64,000 bases of DNA, taken from the NCBI RefSeq assembly GCF_001307275.1, contig NZ_CP012831.1, positions 1,054,001 to 1,118,000 of the forward strand, written 5' to 3'. Numbering within the stretch: the first letter of the stretch is position 1; each line of letters starts with the position of its first letter. Below the pieces are notes generated by a model. It was not told where the DNA came from. It saw nothing but the letters and a program-made list of their open reading frames with translations, and made no database searches. Shown here piece by piece: positions 8,135-16,886 of this stretch. Position numbers and translations under genes: made by a program. The DNA comes from Pseudomonas fluorescens (GTDB lineage: Bacteria > Pseudomonadota > Gammaproteobacteria > Pseudomonadales > Pseudomonadaceae).

Positions 8135-8386
8135 GTGAATAGCCGATTCTTGATAAGCCAGATCATTGCAGACGGTTGGTATCTGGTGCGGGTTCGGGGC
8201 AGTCATCATCACTTCAAGCACCCGACCAAACCGGGGTTGGTCACGGTTCCTCATCCGAAGAAGGATCTGCTCAAGAAAACGGCCATCAGTATTTTGCAAC
8301 AGGCGCTGCTTCAGCCGGCCCATTGCGCAACGTTCCCGGAGGACGATGAATATGCTTTACCCGATTGCGATTTCCATGGGCGATGA
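8135..8386 (+). CDS. hicA: HicA mRNA-interferase toxin
   Basis: This 83-residue protein resembles HicA, a dsRBD-like ribonuclease that cleaves mRNA. The catalytic histidine region is RGSHHHFKHP and the family's VTVPHPKKDLLKKTAISIL follows. The GTG at 8135 is supported by GGAGG four bases upstream. HicA proteins usually stop soon after that last helix. Here about 22 extra residues extend past it, and the gene runs 35 bases into hicB. The extension may not matter for activity, but it couples toxin and antitoxin translation tightly. Confidence 0.88.
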   Translation: MNSRFLISQIIADGWYLVRVRGSHHHFKHPTKPGLVTVPHPKKDLLKKTAISILQQALLQPAHCATFPEDDEYALPDCDFHGR

Positions 8387-8762
8387 CAAGCACGCCTGGG
8401 GTGTTGAAGTGCCTGATATTCCCGGTTGCTTCTCCGCAGGCGACGATCTGGACGACGCCATGGCGATGGCCCGCGAGGCCATTGAGGGGCACTTCGAGAT
8501 TCTGGCCGAGGACGGTTCGGCAATTCCGCCAGCCAACACCGTCACCCTGCATGCGGCTAATCCCAAGTATGCCGGCTGCACTTGGGCGCTGGTGGACATT
8601 GATGTCACCAAGTACCTGGGCAAGGCCCAGAAGCTCAACATCACGTTGCCAGGCTATCTGCTGAATCGCATTGATGAGTATGTGTTGCACCACCCTGAAG
8701 AAAAAAGCCGGTCAGGGTTCCTCGCTTCTGCCGCTCTCAAGGTATTGCAGCAAGGGCGCTGA
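8352..8762 (+). CDS. hicB: HicB antitoxin
   Basis: This 136-residue antitoxin has an N-terminal HicB domain (MLYPIAIS, then VEVPDIPGCFSAGDDLDDA) that binds and blocks HicA. A C-terminal ribbon-helix-helix domain (KLNITLPGYLLNRIDEYV) probably represses the operon. Two close ATGs exist, at 8346 and 8352. The GGAGGA at 8338-8343 has proper spacing only to 8352, so that start is chosen. It overlaps the 3' end of hicA. Confidence 0.88.
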   Translation: MLYPIAISMGDDKHAWGVEVPDIPGCFSAGDDLDDAMAMAREAIEGHFEILAEDGSAIPPANTVTLHAANPKYAGCTWALVDIDVTKYLGKAQKLNITLPGYLLNRIDEYVLHHPEEKSRSGFLASAALKVLQQGR

Positions 8763-8767
8763 AGCCT

Positions 8768-8788
8768 TCGTGGGAGCGAGCTTGCCCG
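8768..8788. repeat. Single REP half-unit
   Basis: GTGGGAGCGAGCTTGCCCGC directly after hicB, without a facing partner. The rest of the 300-bp gap to the RTX gene holds only the hairpin at 8939. Confidence 0.7.
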
Positions 8789-8938
8789 CTTGTGTCTTAC
8801 CCCACGATTAGACCATCGCCTTTGGTATTGGGATCAGGAAGGTCATCTGGTTTCCTGCCGCAGCCTGTCTTCAAACGTGTGTCTTCACCGCTGTAGTCAA
8901 TTCGGGCGACGTTTCTCTCCAGGGTGGAGGGTTGAACA

Positions 8939-8971
8939 CTTTTGCCCGGCTCAAGCAATACCGGGCAAAAG
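8939..8971. terminator. Hairpin between hicB and the RTX gene
   Basis: CTTTTGCCCGG and CCGGGCAAAAG form an 11-bp stem with an 11-base loop. The T/A-rich ends would allow termination from either side of these convergent genes. Confidence 0.55.
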
Positions 8972-9068
8972 CGACACATTCAAGACTCGTTATGAAAGCG
9001 TGTTTGCCATTGAATGCATTTTCCTACCGTGACCAGTATGAAACGGCAAGAAATGCCGACTCAGCTGT

Positions 9069-12000
9069 TTAGGCAAACAGATCATCGGCAAACCCCTTGA
9101 TGCCCGACAGACTGACGAGTTGCATATCAGCTGTCTGGATCTGTTCGATGGTGTCGTAACCTGCATACCAATCCTTGAGGCGCACACCTTCTTGCGGTGT
9201 CTGTCCTGGAGTGAAACTTGATCGGTGCAGATAAAGGTCATCACCGATGCGATCAGTCAACAGTTCAGAGCTGCTGATGTATGACAAAACCAATTTGTCG
9301 CCGCTGCTGATACCGTCGTCCTGAATCGTCACTAACTTTGGAGTATCGACGGTGTAGATATCGTCACCCTCACCACCGTTAGCAAAACCGCCGGTCTGCA
9401 ATATCAGTCTGTCATCCCCCTGACCTCCTGACAGTGAAAAGCCCACGCCTCTACCGGTCAGCAGGTCGTTGCCTTCTCCACCATCAGCCATGCCATGTAT
9501 CACAGTAATCGTGTCATTTCCGGCCTCACCGTAGGCTTGAGTCCCCTCATCGCTGGCAGTCGTGACGATGGTGTCGTTACCGCCGCCGCCGTACAAGATG
9601 TCTGCCTGTGGCCCATTCGCCGAGCTATCGACTTTGAAAGGTTCTATCCACGAGGTCAGCCCACCATAGAGGAAATCATCGCCGTCCCCGCCGTCGATGA
9701 CGTCATTGCCCAATCCACCCTCCAGATAATTAACACCCGTGTTTCCAACCAGGACATCGTTGAAATGACTGCCCAACACGTGTTCGATGTTAAGCAATAC
9801 ATCACCTTCGGCATCGCCACCTTGATTGGTTTGAGTCTGCAAGTTGATCGAGACGCCTGTTGTGCTTGTAATGTAAAAAGCACTGTCGAAACCTGCGCGA
9901 CCATCGATTACATCTGCCCCGGCTCCACCAATGAAGATCTCCTTCAGACCAGAGCCTGATAGCGTATCGTTAAAATTGCTGCCTTGAAAAAACTCAATGT
10001 TGGCGTAGGTGTGGCCAGCAGCCGCCCCTGTGTCAGTACCGTTGGTCAGATCGATCGTCACCGCGCTGTCAGACTGTTCATAAGTGACTAGATCCACGCC
10101 ACCCGCGCCATCCTGCATCATGGAGGAACTACCGCCATAGAAAACGTCGTTAAAATTCGATCCCCTGATCACTTCGATACCGGTATAGGTATCACCTGCC
10201 GCGGTCCCGGAATACACACCCGTCTTGAGGTTGAAGGTCATGGCTTCTTGGCTGTCGAGATAGCTCGCTATGTCATAGCCAACACCGCCGATCAACTGAT
10301 CCGCTCCCGCGCCACCGTACAGTGTGTCGTTGCCCGAACCGCCGGTAATGATGTTGTCGCTGTCGTTGCCGTAACCGGTGAATGCGCCAGTGCCGACGTA
10401 GGTCAGGCGCTCGACGTTTGCCGCCAGGACCGTGCCGCTGGCATTGATCACCGACACGCGGACTTCATCGTTGCCGCCACCGGCCTGTTCGATGATGTAG
10501 GGGGTCAGCCCCAGATTGATGTTGTAGATGTCGTCGCCTGCCCCCCCTTCCAGCCGTACCGTTGGGATTACGGTGTACGGGCCAGCGGAGAGTACGTCGT
10601 TGAAGGCAGAGCCTATGACGGTTTCGACATTCGCTAAAATGGTGCCTTCTGCATCTCCGCCCGTTCCTGCGGTTCCCGTCCCGGTACGGATATCGACGTT
10701 TACCCCGGCAGTCGAGCCCGAGTAGTCAACCGTGTCGATCCCGGCACCGCCGTCAAAATCCATACCGCTACCATCGCCAACGAAGGTGTCGTTGAAATTC
10801 GATCCTCTGATCGCCTCGATACCGGTGTAGGTATCACCTGTCGCGATCCCGGAATGCACGCCCGTCTTGAGGTTGATGGTCACAGCTTCTTTGCTATCGA
10901 TATACCCCGCTACGTCGTAGCCAACTCCGCCGATGAGCTGATCCGCCCCCCCGCCGCCGTGCAGTATGTCGTTGCCCGAACCGCCGGTAATGATGTTGTC
11001 GCTGTCGTTGCCGTAACCGGTGAATGCGCCAGTGCCGACATAGGTCAGGCGCTCGACGTTTGCCGCCAGGACCGTGCCGTTGGCATTGAGCACCGACACG
11101 CGGACTTCATCGTTGCCGCCACCGGCCTGTTCGATGATGTAGGGGGTCAGTCCCAGATTGATGTTGTAGATGTCGTCGCCTGCCCCCCCTTCCAGCCGTA
11201 CCGTTGGGATTACGGTGTACGGGCCAGCGGAGAGTACGTCGTTGAAGGCAGAGCCGATGACGGTTTCGACATTCGCTAAAATGGTGCCTTCTGCATCTCC
11301 GCCCGTTCCTGCGGTTCCCGTCCCGGTACGGATATCGACGTTTACCCCGGCAGTCGAGCCCGAGTAGTCAACCGTGTCGATCCCGGCACCGCCGTCAAAA
11401 TCCATACCGCTACCATCGCCAACGAAGATGTCGTTGAAATTCGATCCTCTGATCGCCTCGATACCGGTGTAGGTATCACCTGTCGCGATCCCGGAATGCA
11501 CGCCCGTCTTGAGGTTGATGGTCACAGCTTCTTTGCTATCGATATACCCCGCTACGTCGTAGCCAACTCCGCCGATGAGCTGATCCGCCCCCCCGCCGCC
11601 GTGCAGTATGTCGTTGCCCGAACCGCCGGTAATGATGTTGTCGCTGTCGTTGCCGTAACCGGTGAATGCGCCAGTGCCGACATAGGTCAGGCGCTCGACG
11701 TTTGCCGCCAGGACCGTGCCGTTGGCATTGATCACCGACACGCGGACTTCATCGTTGCCGCCACCGGCCTGTTCGATGATGTAGGGGGTCAGCCCCAGAT
11801 TGATGTTGTAGATGTCGTCGCCAGCCCCCCCTTCCAGCCGTACCGTTGGGATTACGGTGTACGGGCCAGCGGAGAGTACGTCGTTGAAGGCAGAGCCTAT
11901 GACGGTTTCGACATTCGCTAAAATGGTGCCTTCTGCATCTCCGCCCGTTCCTGCGGTTCCTGTCCCGGTACGGATATCGACGTTTACCCCGGCAGTCGAG

Positions 12001-12800
12001 CCCGAGTAGTCAACCGTGTCGATCCCGGCACCGCCGTCGAAATCCATACCGCTACCATCGCCAACGAAGGTGTCGTTGAAATTCGATCCTCTGATCGCCT
12101 CGATACCGGTGTAGGTATCACCTGTCGCGATCCCGGAATGCACGCCCGTCTTGAGGTTGATGGTCACAGCTTCTTTGCTATCGATATACCCCGCTACGTC
12201 GTAGCCAACTCCGCCGATGAACTGATCCGCTCCCCCGCCACCGTACAGTATGTCGTTGCCCGAACCGCCGGTAATGATGTTGTCGCTGTCGTTGCCGTAA
12301 CCGGTGAATGCGCCAGTGCCGACGTAGGTCAGGCGCTCGACGTTTGCCGCCAGGACCGTGCCGCTGGCATTGATCACCGACACGCGGACTTCATCGTTGC
12401 CGCCACCGGCCTGTTCGATGATGTAGGGGGTCAGCCCCAGATTGATGTTGTAGATGTCGTCGCCTGCCCCCCCTTCCAGCCGTACCGTTGGGATTACGGT
12501 GTACGGGCCAGAGGAGAGCACGTCGTTGAAGGCAGAGCCTATGACGGTTTCGATACCAATGAGCGTATCCCCCTCTGCGTCGCCACCCCGTCCAACAAGT
12601 CCAGTTCCCTGGCGCAAATCTATACTGATACCTTCAGTCGATGCCGAATAATCAACAGTATCTAAACCGGCACCGCCATCAATTTTGTCTGCGCCAGCAG
12701 TACCCTTGATGACGTCGTTGCCGCCCAGAGCGTTGATTTCATCATCCCCTGCGGTGCCAATTAGTGCATCTGCGCCAGCTGTTCCATTGATAACGGCCAT
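9069..12800 (-). CDS. RTX repeat protein with near-identical 214-residue units
   Basis: This 1243-residue, acidic, glycine/aspartate-rich protein has many calcium-binding nonapeptides (GGSGNDILYGGGGAD, GGAGDDIYNI). An N-terminal RTX block is followed by about 3.5 copies of a 214-residue unit, then two diverged copies. The last 100 residues resemble the haemolysin-type calcium-binding-related domain (GDKLVLSYISSSE...VRLKDWYAGYD). There is no N-terminal signal; the C terminus ends GFADDLFA, as in type I secretion substrates. No protease, lipase or toxin domain is visible, so a surface or matrix role is an inference. ATG 12800 has GGGAAG upstream; the longer frame would need TTG at 12860. No ABC exporter lies nearby. 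Confidence 0.88.
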   Translation of the reverse strand: MAVINGTAGADALIGTAGDDEINALGGNDVIKGTAGADKIDGGAGLDTVDYSASTEGISIDLRQGTGLVGRGGDAEGDTLIGIETVIGSAFNDVLSSGPYTVIPTVRLEGGAGDDIYNINLGLTPYIIEQAGGGNDEVRVSVINASGTVLAANVERLTYVGTGAFTGYGNDSDNIITGGSGNDILYGGGGADQFIGGVGYDVAGYIDSKEAVTINLKTGVHSGIATGDTYTGIEAIRGSNFNDTFVGDGSGMDFDGGAGIDTVDYSGSTAGVNVDIRTGTGTAGTGGDAEGTILANVETVIGSAFNDVLSAGPYTVIPTVRLEGGAGDDIYNINLGLTPYIIEQAGGGNDEVRVSVINANGTVLAANVERLTYVGTGAFTGYGNDSDNIITGGSGNDILHGGGGADQLIGGVGYDVAGYIDSKEAVTINLKTGVHSGIATGDTYTGIEAIRGSNFNDIFVGDGSGMDFDGGAGIDTVDYSGSTAGVNVDIRTGTGTAGTGGDAEGTILANVETVIGSAFNDVLSAGPYTVIPTVRLEGGAGDDIYNINLGLTPYIIEQAGGGNDEVRVSVLNANGTVLAANVERLTYVGTGAFTGYGNDSDNIITGGSGNDILHGGGGADQLIGGVGYDVAGYIDSKEAVTINLKTGVHSGIATGDTYTGIEAIRGSNFNDTFVGDGSGMDFDGGAGIDTVDYSGSTAGVNVDIRTGTGTAGTGGDAEGTILANVETVIGSAFNDVLSAGPYTVIPTVRLEGGAGDDIYNINLGLTPYIIEQAGGGNDEVRVSVINASGTVLAANVERLTYVGTGAFTGYGNDSDNIITGGSGNDTLYGGAGADQLIGGVGYDIASYLDSQEAMTFNLKTGVYSGTAAGDTYTGIEVIRGSNFNDVFYGGSSSMMQDGAGGVDLVTYEQSDSAVTIDLTNGTDTGAAAGHTYANIEFFQGSNFNDTLSGSGLKEIFIGGAGADVIDGRAGFDSAFYITSTTGVSINLQTQTNQGGDAEGDVLLNIEHVLGSHFNDVLVGNTGVNYLEGGLGNDVIDGGDGDDFLYGGLTSWIEPFKVDSSANGPQADILYGGGGNDTIVTTASDEGTQAYGEAGNDTITVIHGMADGGEGNDLLTGRGVGFSLSGGQGDDRLILQTGGFANGGEGDDIYTVDTPKLVTIQDDGISSGDKLVLSYISSSELLTDRIGDDLYLHRSSFTPGQTPQEGVRLKDWYAGYDTIEQIQTADMQLVSLSGIKGFADDLFA
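10160..12560. repeat. Tandem 642-bp repeats inside the RTX gene
   Basis: The unit recurs exactly every 642 bp: the same segment begins near 10528, 11170, 11812 and 12454, and another near 10854, 11496 and 12138. Copies differ at only a few bases over hundreds. The boundaries given are approximate, because the outer copies fade into diverged repeats. Confidence 0.92.
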
Positions 12801-13204
12801 TTTTTCTTCCCTGCTTAAGGATGGTAGAGGAGGTCTCGTAAAATCGGTGTTTGTTGACAAAACTGAAGCAAGAATCTCTGCGGTGCTTTTCGGCTGTGGC
12901 CAGTGAAGCTTGAGCGGAGATTTCGTCTAGAAAAATAGGCGATTAAGGTGTCATTTATTAAATTTCAGGCACGGCACAACCGCCCGATCTGAAAAAACGG
13001 GATCTGTTGATTTTTTTACGATTAATTGCGTGCTGGCGCAGCCCTTCCATGCTGAGCTCCATCCAAGGTCCTTCTCCCTATTGGGAAGTTAACTGGGCAC
13101 TGAGCGTCCTTGCGTTGAGTGATAGCACGACAATATCTCGTTACACAAGAGTGTCCGGTACCTAGGGATAGCGTGCTGCTGACGTCCTAAGGGCGGTGAA
13201 TGTA
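12801..13204. other. Intergenic region upstream of the RTX gene
   Basis: About 400 bases without a supported gene. It is AT-richer than its surroundings around 12930-13030 and should hold the RTX promoter on the minus strand. I could not pick out convincing -35/-10 boxes. Confidence 0.5.
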
Positions 13205-13293
13205 TGTGGGAGCGAGCTTGCTCGCGATAGCGCCCTGTCAGCCAACATGGATGCTGCTGATCTGACGCCATCGCGAGCAAGCTCGCTCCCACA
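13205..13293. repeat. REP pair
   Basis: Facing GTGGGAGCGAGCTTGCTCGCGAT units with a 45-base loop, between two minus-strand genes. Confidence 0.92.
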
Positions 13294-13309
13294 GGACTCA
13301 GCCAGACGG

Positions 13310-13456
13310 CTATTTTTTCTCCGCCCCCGACTCTTGCATCTGCACCGAAGACTTGGTGCCGTCGGTGTTGTCCTTGGTCTCGTTATCCGAGTTGTCGAAA
13401 CAGCCTTGCAGGGCGAACAAGCAGCAGGCAAGGCAAAAAGTGCGGGCGAGATTCAT
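13310..13456 (-). CDS. Small lipoprotein
   Basis: A 48-residue precursor with a type II signal, MNLARTFCLACCLFALQGC, whose cleavage before Cys19 would leave a mature peptide of about 30 very polar residues (FDNSDNETKDNTDG). GGAG lies seven bases before ATG 13456. The open frame runs 22 codons further upstream without a signal-like start. Function unknown. Confidence 0.7.
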   Translation of the reverse strand: MNLARTFCLACCLFALQGCFDNSDNETKDNTDGTKSSVQMQESGAEKK

Positions 13457-13632
13457 GTTGTACTCCGATGCCGAGGGCTTTGAGCAGTGACCTGCGAGAG
13501 CGGCAATGGTTGCGACGGTCATCGTGCCGGACGATGAACGTCGACGGATGCTGGCGACTGAAATGTAAGTAGAATTTTCACCGCCTCGTTGCTGTCACAC
13601 CAGACAGGTGCATCCAATAAGGAAACACGGCA

Positions 13633-14037
13633 ATGGCGTTCGCAAAAATCGCTCAAAAACTGGCCCTCTGGGCGGGGAGCCCCAAGACATTCCTGGGGGC
13701 CATCGTGTTGTTGGCACTGTGGGCAGCCAGCGGACCTTTCTTCGGTTTCAACGACACCTGGCAATTGATCATCAACACCTCGACCACCATCATCACCTTC
13801 CTCATGGTGTTCCTGATCCAGAATACGCAGAACCGCGATACGGACATCCTGCATCTCAAGGTCGACGAATTATTGCGGGCGACCAAGGATGCGCAGAACG
13901 CAATGCTCGGCCTCGAGTCGCTGGACCTCAAGCAACTGGAAGCGCTGAGAAAGCACTACCAGGACATGGGCAAAGACGAGGCCAAGAGCCTTGACGGCTT
14001 GGAACAAAAAAACAAGATCGACCTGAACCAGTGCTGA
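13633..14037 (+). CDS. Low-affinity iron permease family protein
   Basis: This 134-residue protein matches the bacterial members of the low-affinity iron permease family. Two membrane helices (about 19-36 and 45-66) surround NDTWQLIINTSTTIITF, and the conserved QNTQNRD begins a cytoplasmic helical tail (about 67-125). The name comes from the fungal Fet4-like family; iron transport by the short bacterial proteins is not established. A terminator follows at 14039. Confidence 0.8.
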   Translation: MAFAKIAQKLALWAGSPKTFLGAIVLLALWAASGPFFGFNDTWQLIINTSTTIITFLMVFLIQNTQNRDTDILHLKVDELLRATKDAQNAMLGLESLDLKQLEALRKHYQDMGKDEAKSLDGLEQKNKIDLNQC

Positions 14038-14038
14038 T

Positions 14039-14069
14039 GCCTGTGCACGCGTGCTGTCAGGCCTTTTTT
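14039..14069 (+). terminator. Rho-independent terminator
   Basis: A GCCTG/CAGGC stem with an internal GCACGCGTGC palindrome is followed by CTTTTTTC just after the iron-permease-family gene. Confidence 0.7.
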
Positions 14070-14133
14070 CGGCGGGCAAAATCAACCGGGACGCTGGCGC
14101 CCCGGTCCTGAATGTAAAAGCAGATCCGGCAGA

Positions 14134-14637
14134 TCAACGGCTGGCCTGCAGCGCCCTGGCCATTTCGAGATGGGTCTGCAACTTGGGCAGGGTTTCGTCG
14201 GCGAAGGCCTTGATCTCTGGTACTTCGGTGGTCTGGGCCTGCTGCTGGATTTGCGCGATGGCCTCCTCGGTAGCCTTGACCTGGCTGGCGGCATACGCGG
14301 CTTCGAACGACTCGCCTTCCGTGACCTGTGGCATCAAGGCCTTGGCCTTGTCGGCCACTTCCTCCCGGGGGGCGACAGGCAAGTCGAGCTTCTTGGCGAT
14401 CTTCGCCAGATGTTGATTGGCGGTGGTGCGGTCGTTGATCACCATAATGGTGTAGTCCTTGACCTCCCTGGATTCGGCTTTTGCGTGGGCCATGCGACTT
14501 GTCTCGATGTCGGCCATGCCCTTGGCAGAAGCATCGTCGATGAATTCGGCAGGCGATTGGGCCCAGGCACTGTTGGCACCCAGGCCCATCAGCACGACGA
14601 GACTGGTGGTGCGAAAAAAGCTGGCCATACGGCTCAT
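14134..14637 (-). CDS. DUF4142 periplasmic protein
   Basis: A 167-residue secreted protein with a signal peptide cleaved after about ANSAWA (residue 25). The mature part is helical and ferritin-like in pattern, as in DUF4142 (FIDDASAKGMADIETSRMA, VKDYTIMVINDRTTANQHL). The family's molecular role is unknown, and envelope stress is often suggested. GAGGAGGG precedes ATG 14637; the open frame begins 21 codons earlier without a signal-like sequence. Confidence 0.82.
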   Translation of the reverse strand: MSRMASFFRTTSLVVLMGLGANSAWAQSPAEFIDDASAKGMADIETSRMAHAKAESREVKDYTIMVINDRTTANQHLAKIAKKLDLPVAPREEVADKAKALMPQVTEGESFEAAYAASQVKATEEAIAQIQQQAQTTEVPEIKAFADETLPKLQTHLEMARALQASR

Positions 14638-14965
14638 GGTCGCGCCCTCCTCTAATAAAAGTTCTGGTGGGTTATCCACCGTTGAATCAGAACCAGCCAT
14701 GAATATTCAGCGAGACGTCCGACCCGGCTTTCGACGGGATTCTATCGACGGTCGTGATGGTGGTTCTCCCACCTTTGCGACCTGCTTCAGACACCTTCGT
14801 TCGATCATGAGCAATGTTTGTCGGATAAACATTGCTTGAACCAGGCATGGTTCAGCCCTCCTTATTCGTTAATGCCGGGCACGCAGGCCCCGTCTTGTAT
14901 TCGAATGGGATACGCGCTGAAGGTTTGAGAAAGGTGCTGGCGCCACGACGAACGGTGACGCACGA

Positions 14966-16330
14966 TCAAATACCAAACGCCCGGTGATTGTGGCGTTTGG
15001 CGGCGTACATCGCCTCGTCGGCGTGGCGGAACAGCGCGATATCTTCAGTGCCATGGTCGGGGAAACAGGCCACGCCGATGCTCGGCTCGATGCTCAGGCA
15101 GTGCCCGTCCAGGCGCAGCGGCTGGGCCAGTGCATGGTGGATTTTTTCCTGCACGCTGTGGGCATCCTCCAAGGCCTGGATGCTGTGCAGCAGGACCACG
15201 AACTCGTCTCCGCCGATGCGCGCCACGGTGTCGGTGTCGCGGATACAGCCCTTGATACGATTGGCCACCGCCTGTAACAGCATGTCGCCCACTCCGTGGC
15301 CATAGGTGTCGTTGACCTGTTTGAAACGGTCCAGGTCGATATACAGCAAAGCCATGCGCCCGGATGCGGCGCGGGCGGTCGCCAGTGCGCACTTGAAACG
15401 TTCACGGAGCAATTCGCGGTTGGGCACCTGGGTCAACTGATCGTACTGAGCCATGTGCTGCAACCGGGCGTGCAACTGCTTGCGCTCGATGGCAATGGTG
15501 ATCTGTGCGCAGACGTATTGCAGCAGTTCCTTGTCCTGTTCGGTGTAGCGCTCGTTGTCCGGCGCACTCTTGACGATCAATGCGCCAATCGTGCCGTTCT
15601 GCGAATTCAGCGGCACGCCCAGCCAACACGGTGCGTCCGGCTGCGCCACCAGGTCGTCGAACCCCGCTGGCAACGAGTTGCCACCGGGCGTCAGCAGGAT
15701 CGGCTGGCCGCTGCGAATCACCTCGGCGCACAAACGCCCGGTGACCGTGCCCGGCAACTCAGGCTGGCCTTCCCGATCATCGACGTGATAGGGGAAGTTC
15801 AGCTGCGAACATTGTTCGTCATACAGCGCCACCGAGAAATTCAGCGCCGGCAGCCACTCACCGATAATCAGATGGACGCGCTTGAACAGCGCCAGCAAGT
15901 CAGCCGCAGCATGGGCCGCCTCGGAAATCGCATACAACGCCGCCTGCCGGGACTCGGCCTGCTTGCGTTCAGTGATGTCCCGGGCCACGGCAATGCGCAG
16001 TTGGTCCACCGGCGACCAGCGCGCCGACCACAGGATGTGTACCACCCGCCCGTCCTTGCGCAGGTAGCGATTCTCGAAATTGAGCTTGGGCTCGCCCTCC
16101 ATGATCTCCCGCGCCGCCTCGAGGGTCCGCTGGCGGTCGGCAGGGTGCACCAGATCGATCATCGGCTGGCCGATCAGCTCCTGCGGCGTGTAGCCGAAAA
16201 TGCGCTCGCAGGCGGCACTGACAAACACGAAACGCCCTTGACCGTCGACGGCACACACGGCGTCCAGCAGAAGGTCGATGTAGCTGGCCAGCGGCGCGGA
16301 ACTTGAAGTGTCCATGGGGCTGGAGGTCAT
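14966..16330 (-). CDS. PAS-GAF-GGDEF diguanylate cyclase
   Basis: A 454-residue cytoplasmic protein predicted to make cyclic di-GMP. A PAS domain (about 15-135, ending in the PAC-like RDITERKQAE) is followed by a GAF domain (about 150-290) and a C-terminal GGDEF domain (about 300-454). The active site is intact (ARIGGDEF), and RDTD five residues before it is a product-inhibition I-site. The domain order suggests that a small molecule or redox signal controls activity. The start is uncertain: ATG 16330, ATG 16315 and TTG 16408 are all in frame and none has a strong ribosome site. Confidence 0.85.
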   Translation of the reverse strand: MTSSPMDTSSSAPLASYIDLLLDAVCAVDGQGRFVFVSAACERIFGYTPQELIGQPMIDLVHPADRQRTLEAAREIMEGEPKLNFENRYLRKDGRVVHILWSARWSPVDQLRIAVARDITERKQAESRQAALYAISEAAHAAADLLALFKRVHLIIGEWLPALNFSVALYDEQCSQLNFPYHVDDREGQPELPGTVTGRLCAEVIRSGQPILLTPGGNSLPAGFDDLVAQPDAPCWLGVPLNSQNGTIGALIVKSAPDNERYTEQDKELLQYVCAQITIAIERKQLHARLQHMAQYDQLTQVPNRELLRERFKCALATARAASGRMALLYIDLDRFKQVNDTYGHGVGDMLLQAVANRIKGCIRDTDTVARIGGDEFVVLLHSIQALEDAHSVQEKIHHALAQPLRLDGHCLSIEPSIGVACFPDHGTEDIALFRHADEAMYAAKRHNHRAFGI

Positions 16331-16490
16331 CCGGATAATGCAACGGTGAGCGAAGCGGGCAATGGTCAGTTCGTGACGCCGTACAGCGAGCGAGACCGAC
16401 GCGCCCAATACCGATGAGGATAGCGCAGGCGATCACACTTAAGGGGATGAAACGCCTGGCAGGCGCTGCCACTCGACTCGACCCAGCCCA

Positions 16491-16630
16491 TCACGGCTCC
16501 GTAAAAAACACCATGCCGGCATACGGTGCCTGTCGACAGGTCTTCAGCCGCGACGCCAGGTCGCCATAAAAACCACACTGCGATCCAGATCGGTGACCGC
16601 AAGGGTCAGATGATTGAGGCCTGAGAGCAT
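16491..16630 (-). pseudogene. fosA-like glyoxalase-fold remnant
   Basis: On the minus strand an ATG at 16630 opens MLSGLNHLTLAVTDLDRS, the typical N terminus of FosA-type fosfomycin glutathione transferases. After about 21 residues the frame must shift by one base to continue as YGDLASRLK, which resembles the FosA continuation FYRDLLG. Both frames soon stop (16544 and 16491). About 100 residues of the normal protein are missing, so this is a dead fragment. It fills part of an otherwise empty 550-bp gap. Confidence 0.65.
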
Positions 16631-16886
16631 CAGCAAGCAACCTTCAGAAAAGCGTGATCACCCAGCGGGCCTGGGGCAAATCCGTGGTGTTCCCAAGCTC
16701 CGACAGTGCCGATGGATTCCCCGGCCAGGGTCCTAGGCAAAGTCCTACGTGGAAATCCCCAGTGACACTCAAACATGCCGGAAACAGCCGATTCAAAGCC
16801 CTGCACAACAATCTGTAAAGTCTGGAAACACACCACTCTCGCAACACCCACGGACAGCACCATCAACCAAGGAATGTAATCGCGCC

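Noticed and set aside
10160-12560. Regular repeats as a possible CRISPR array
   Set aside because: The period is 642 bp and the repeats are in-frame RTX coding units, not short repeats with unique spacers.
12801-12860. Longer start of the RTX gene at TTG 12860
   Set aside because: ATG 12800 has a good ribosome site; the extra 20 residues show no signal or domain.
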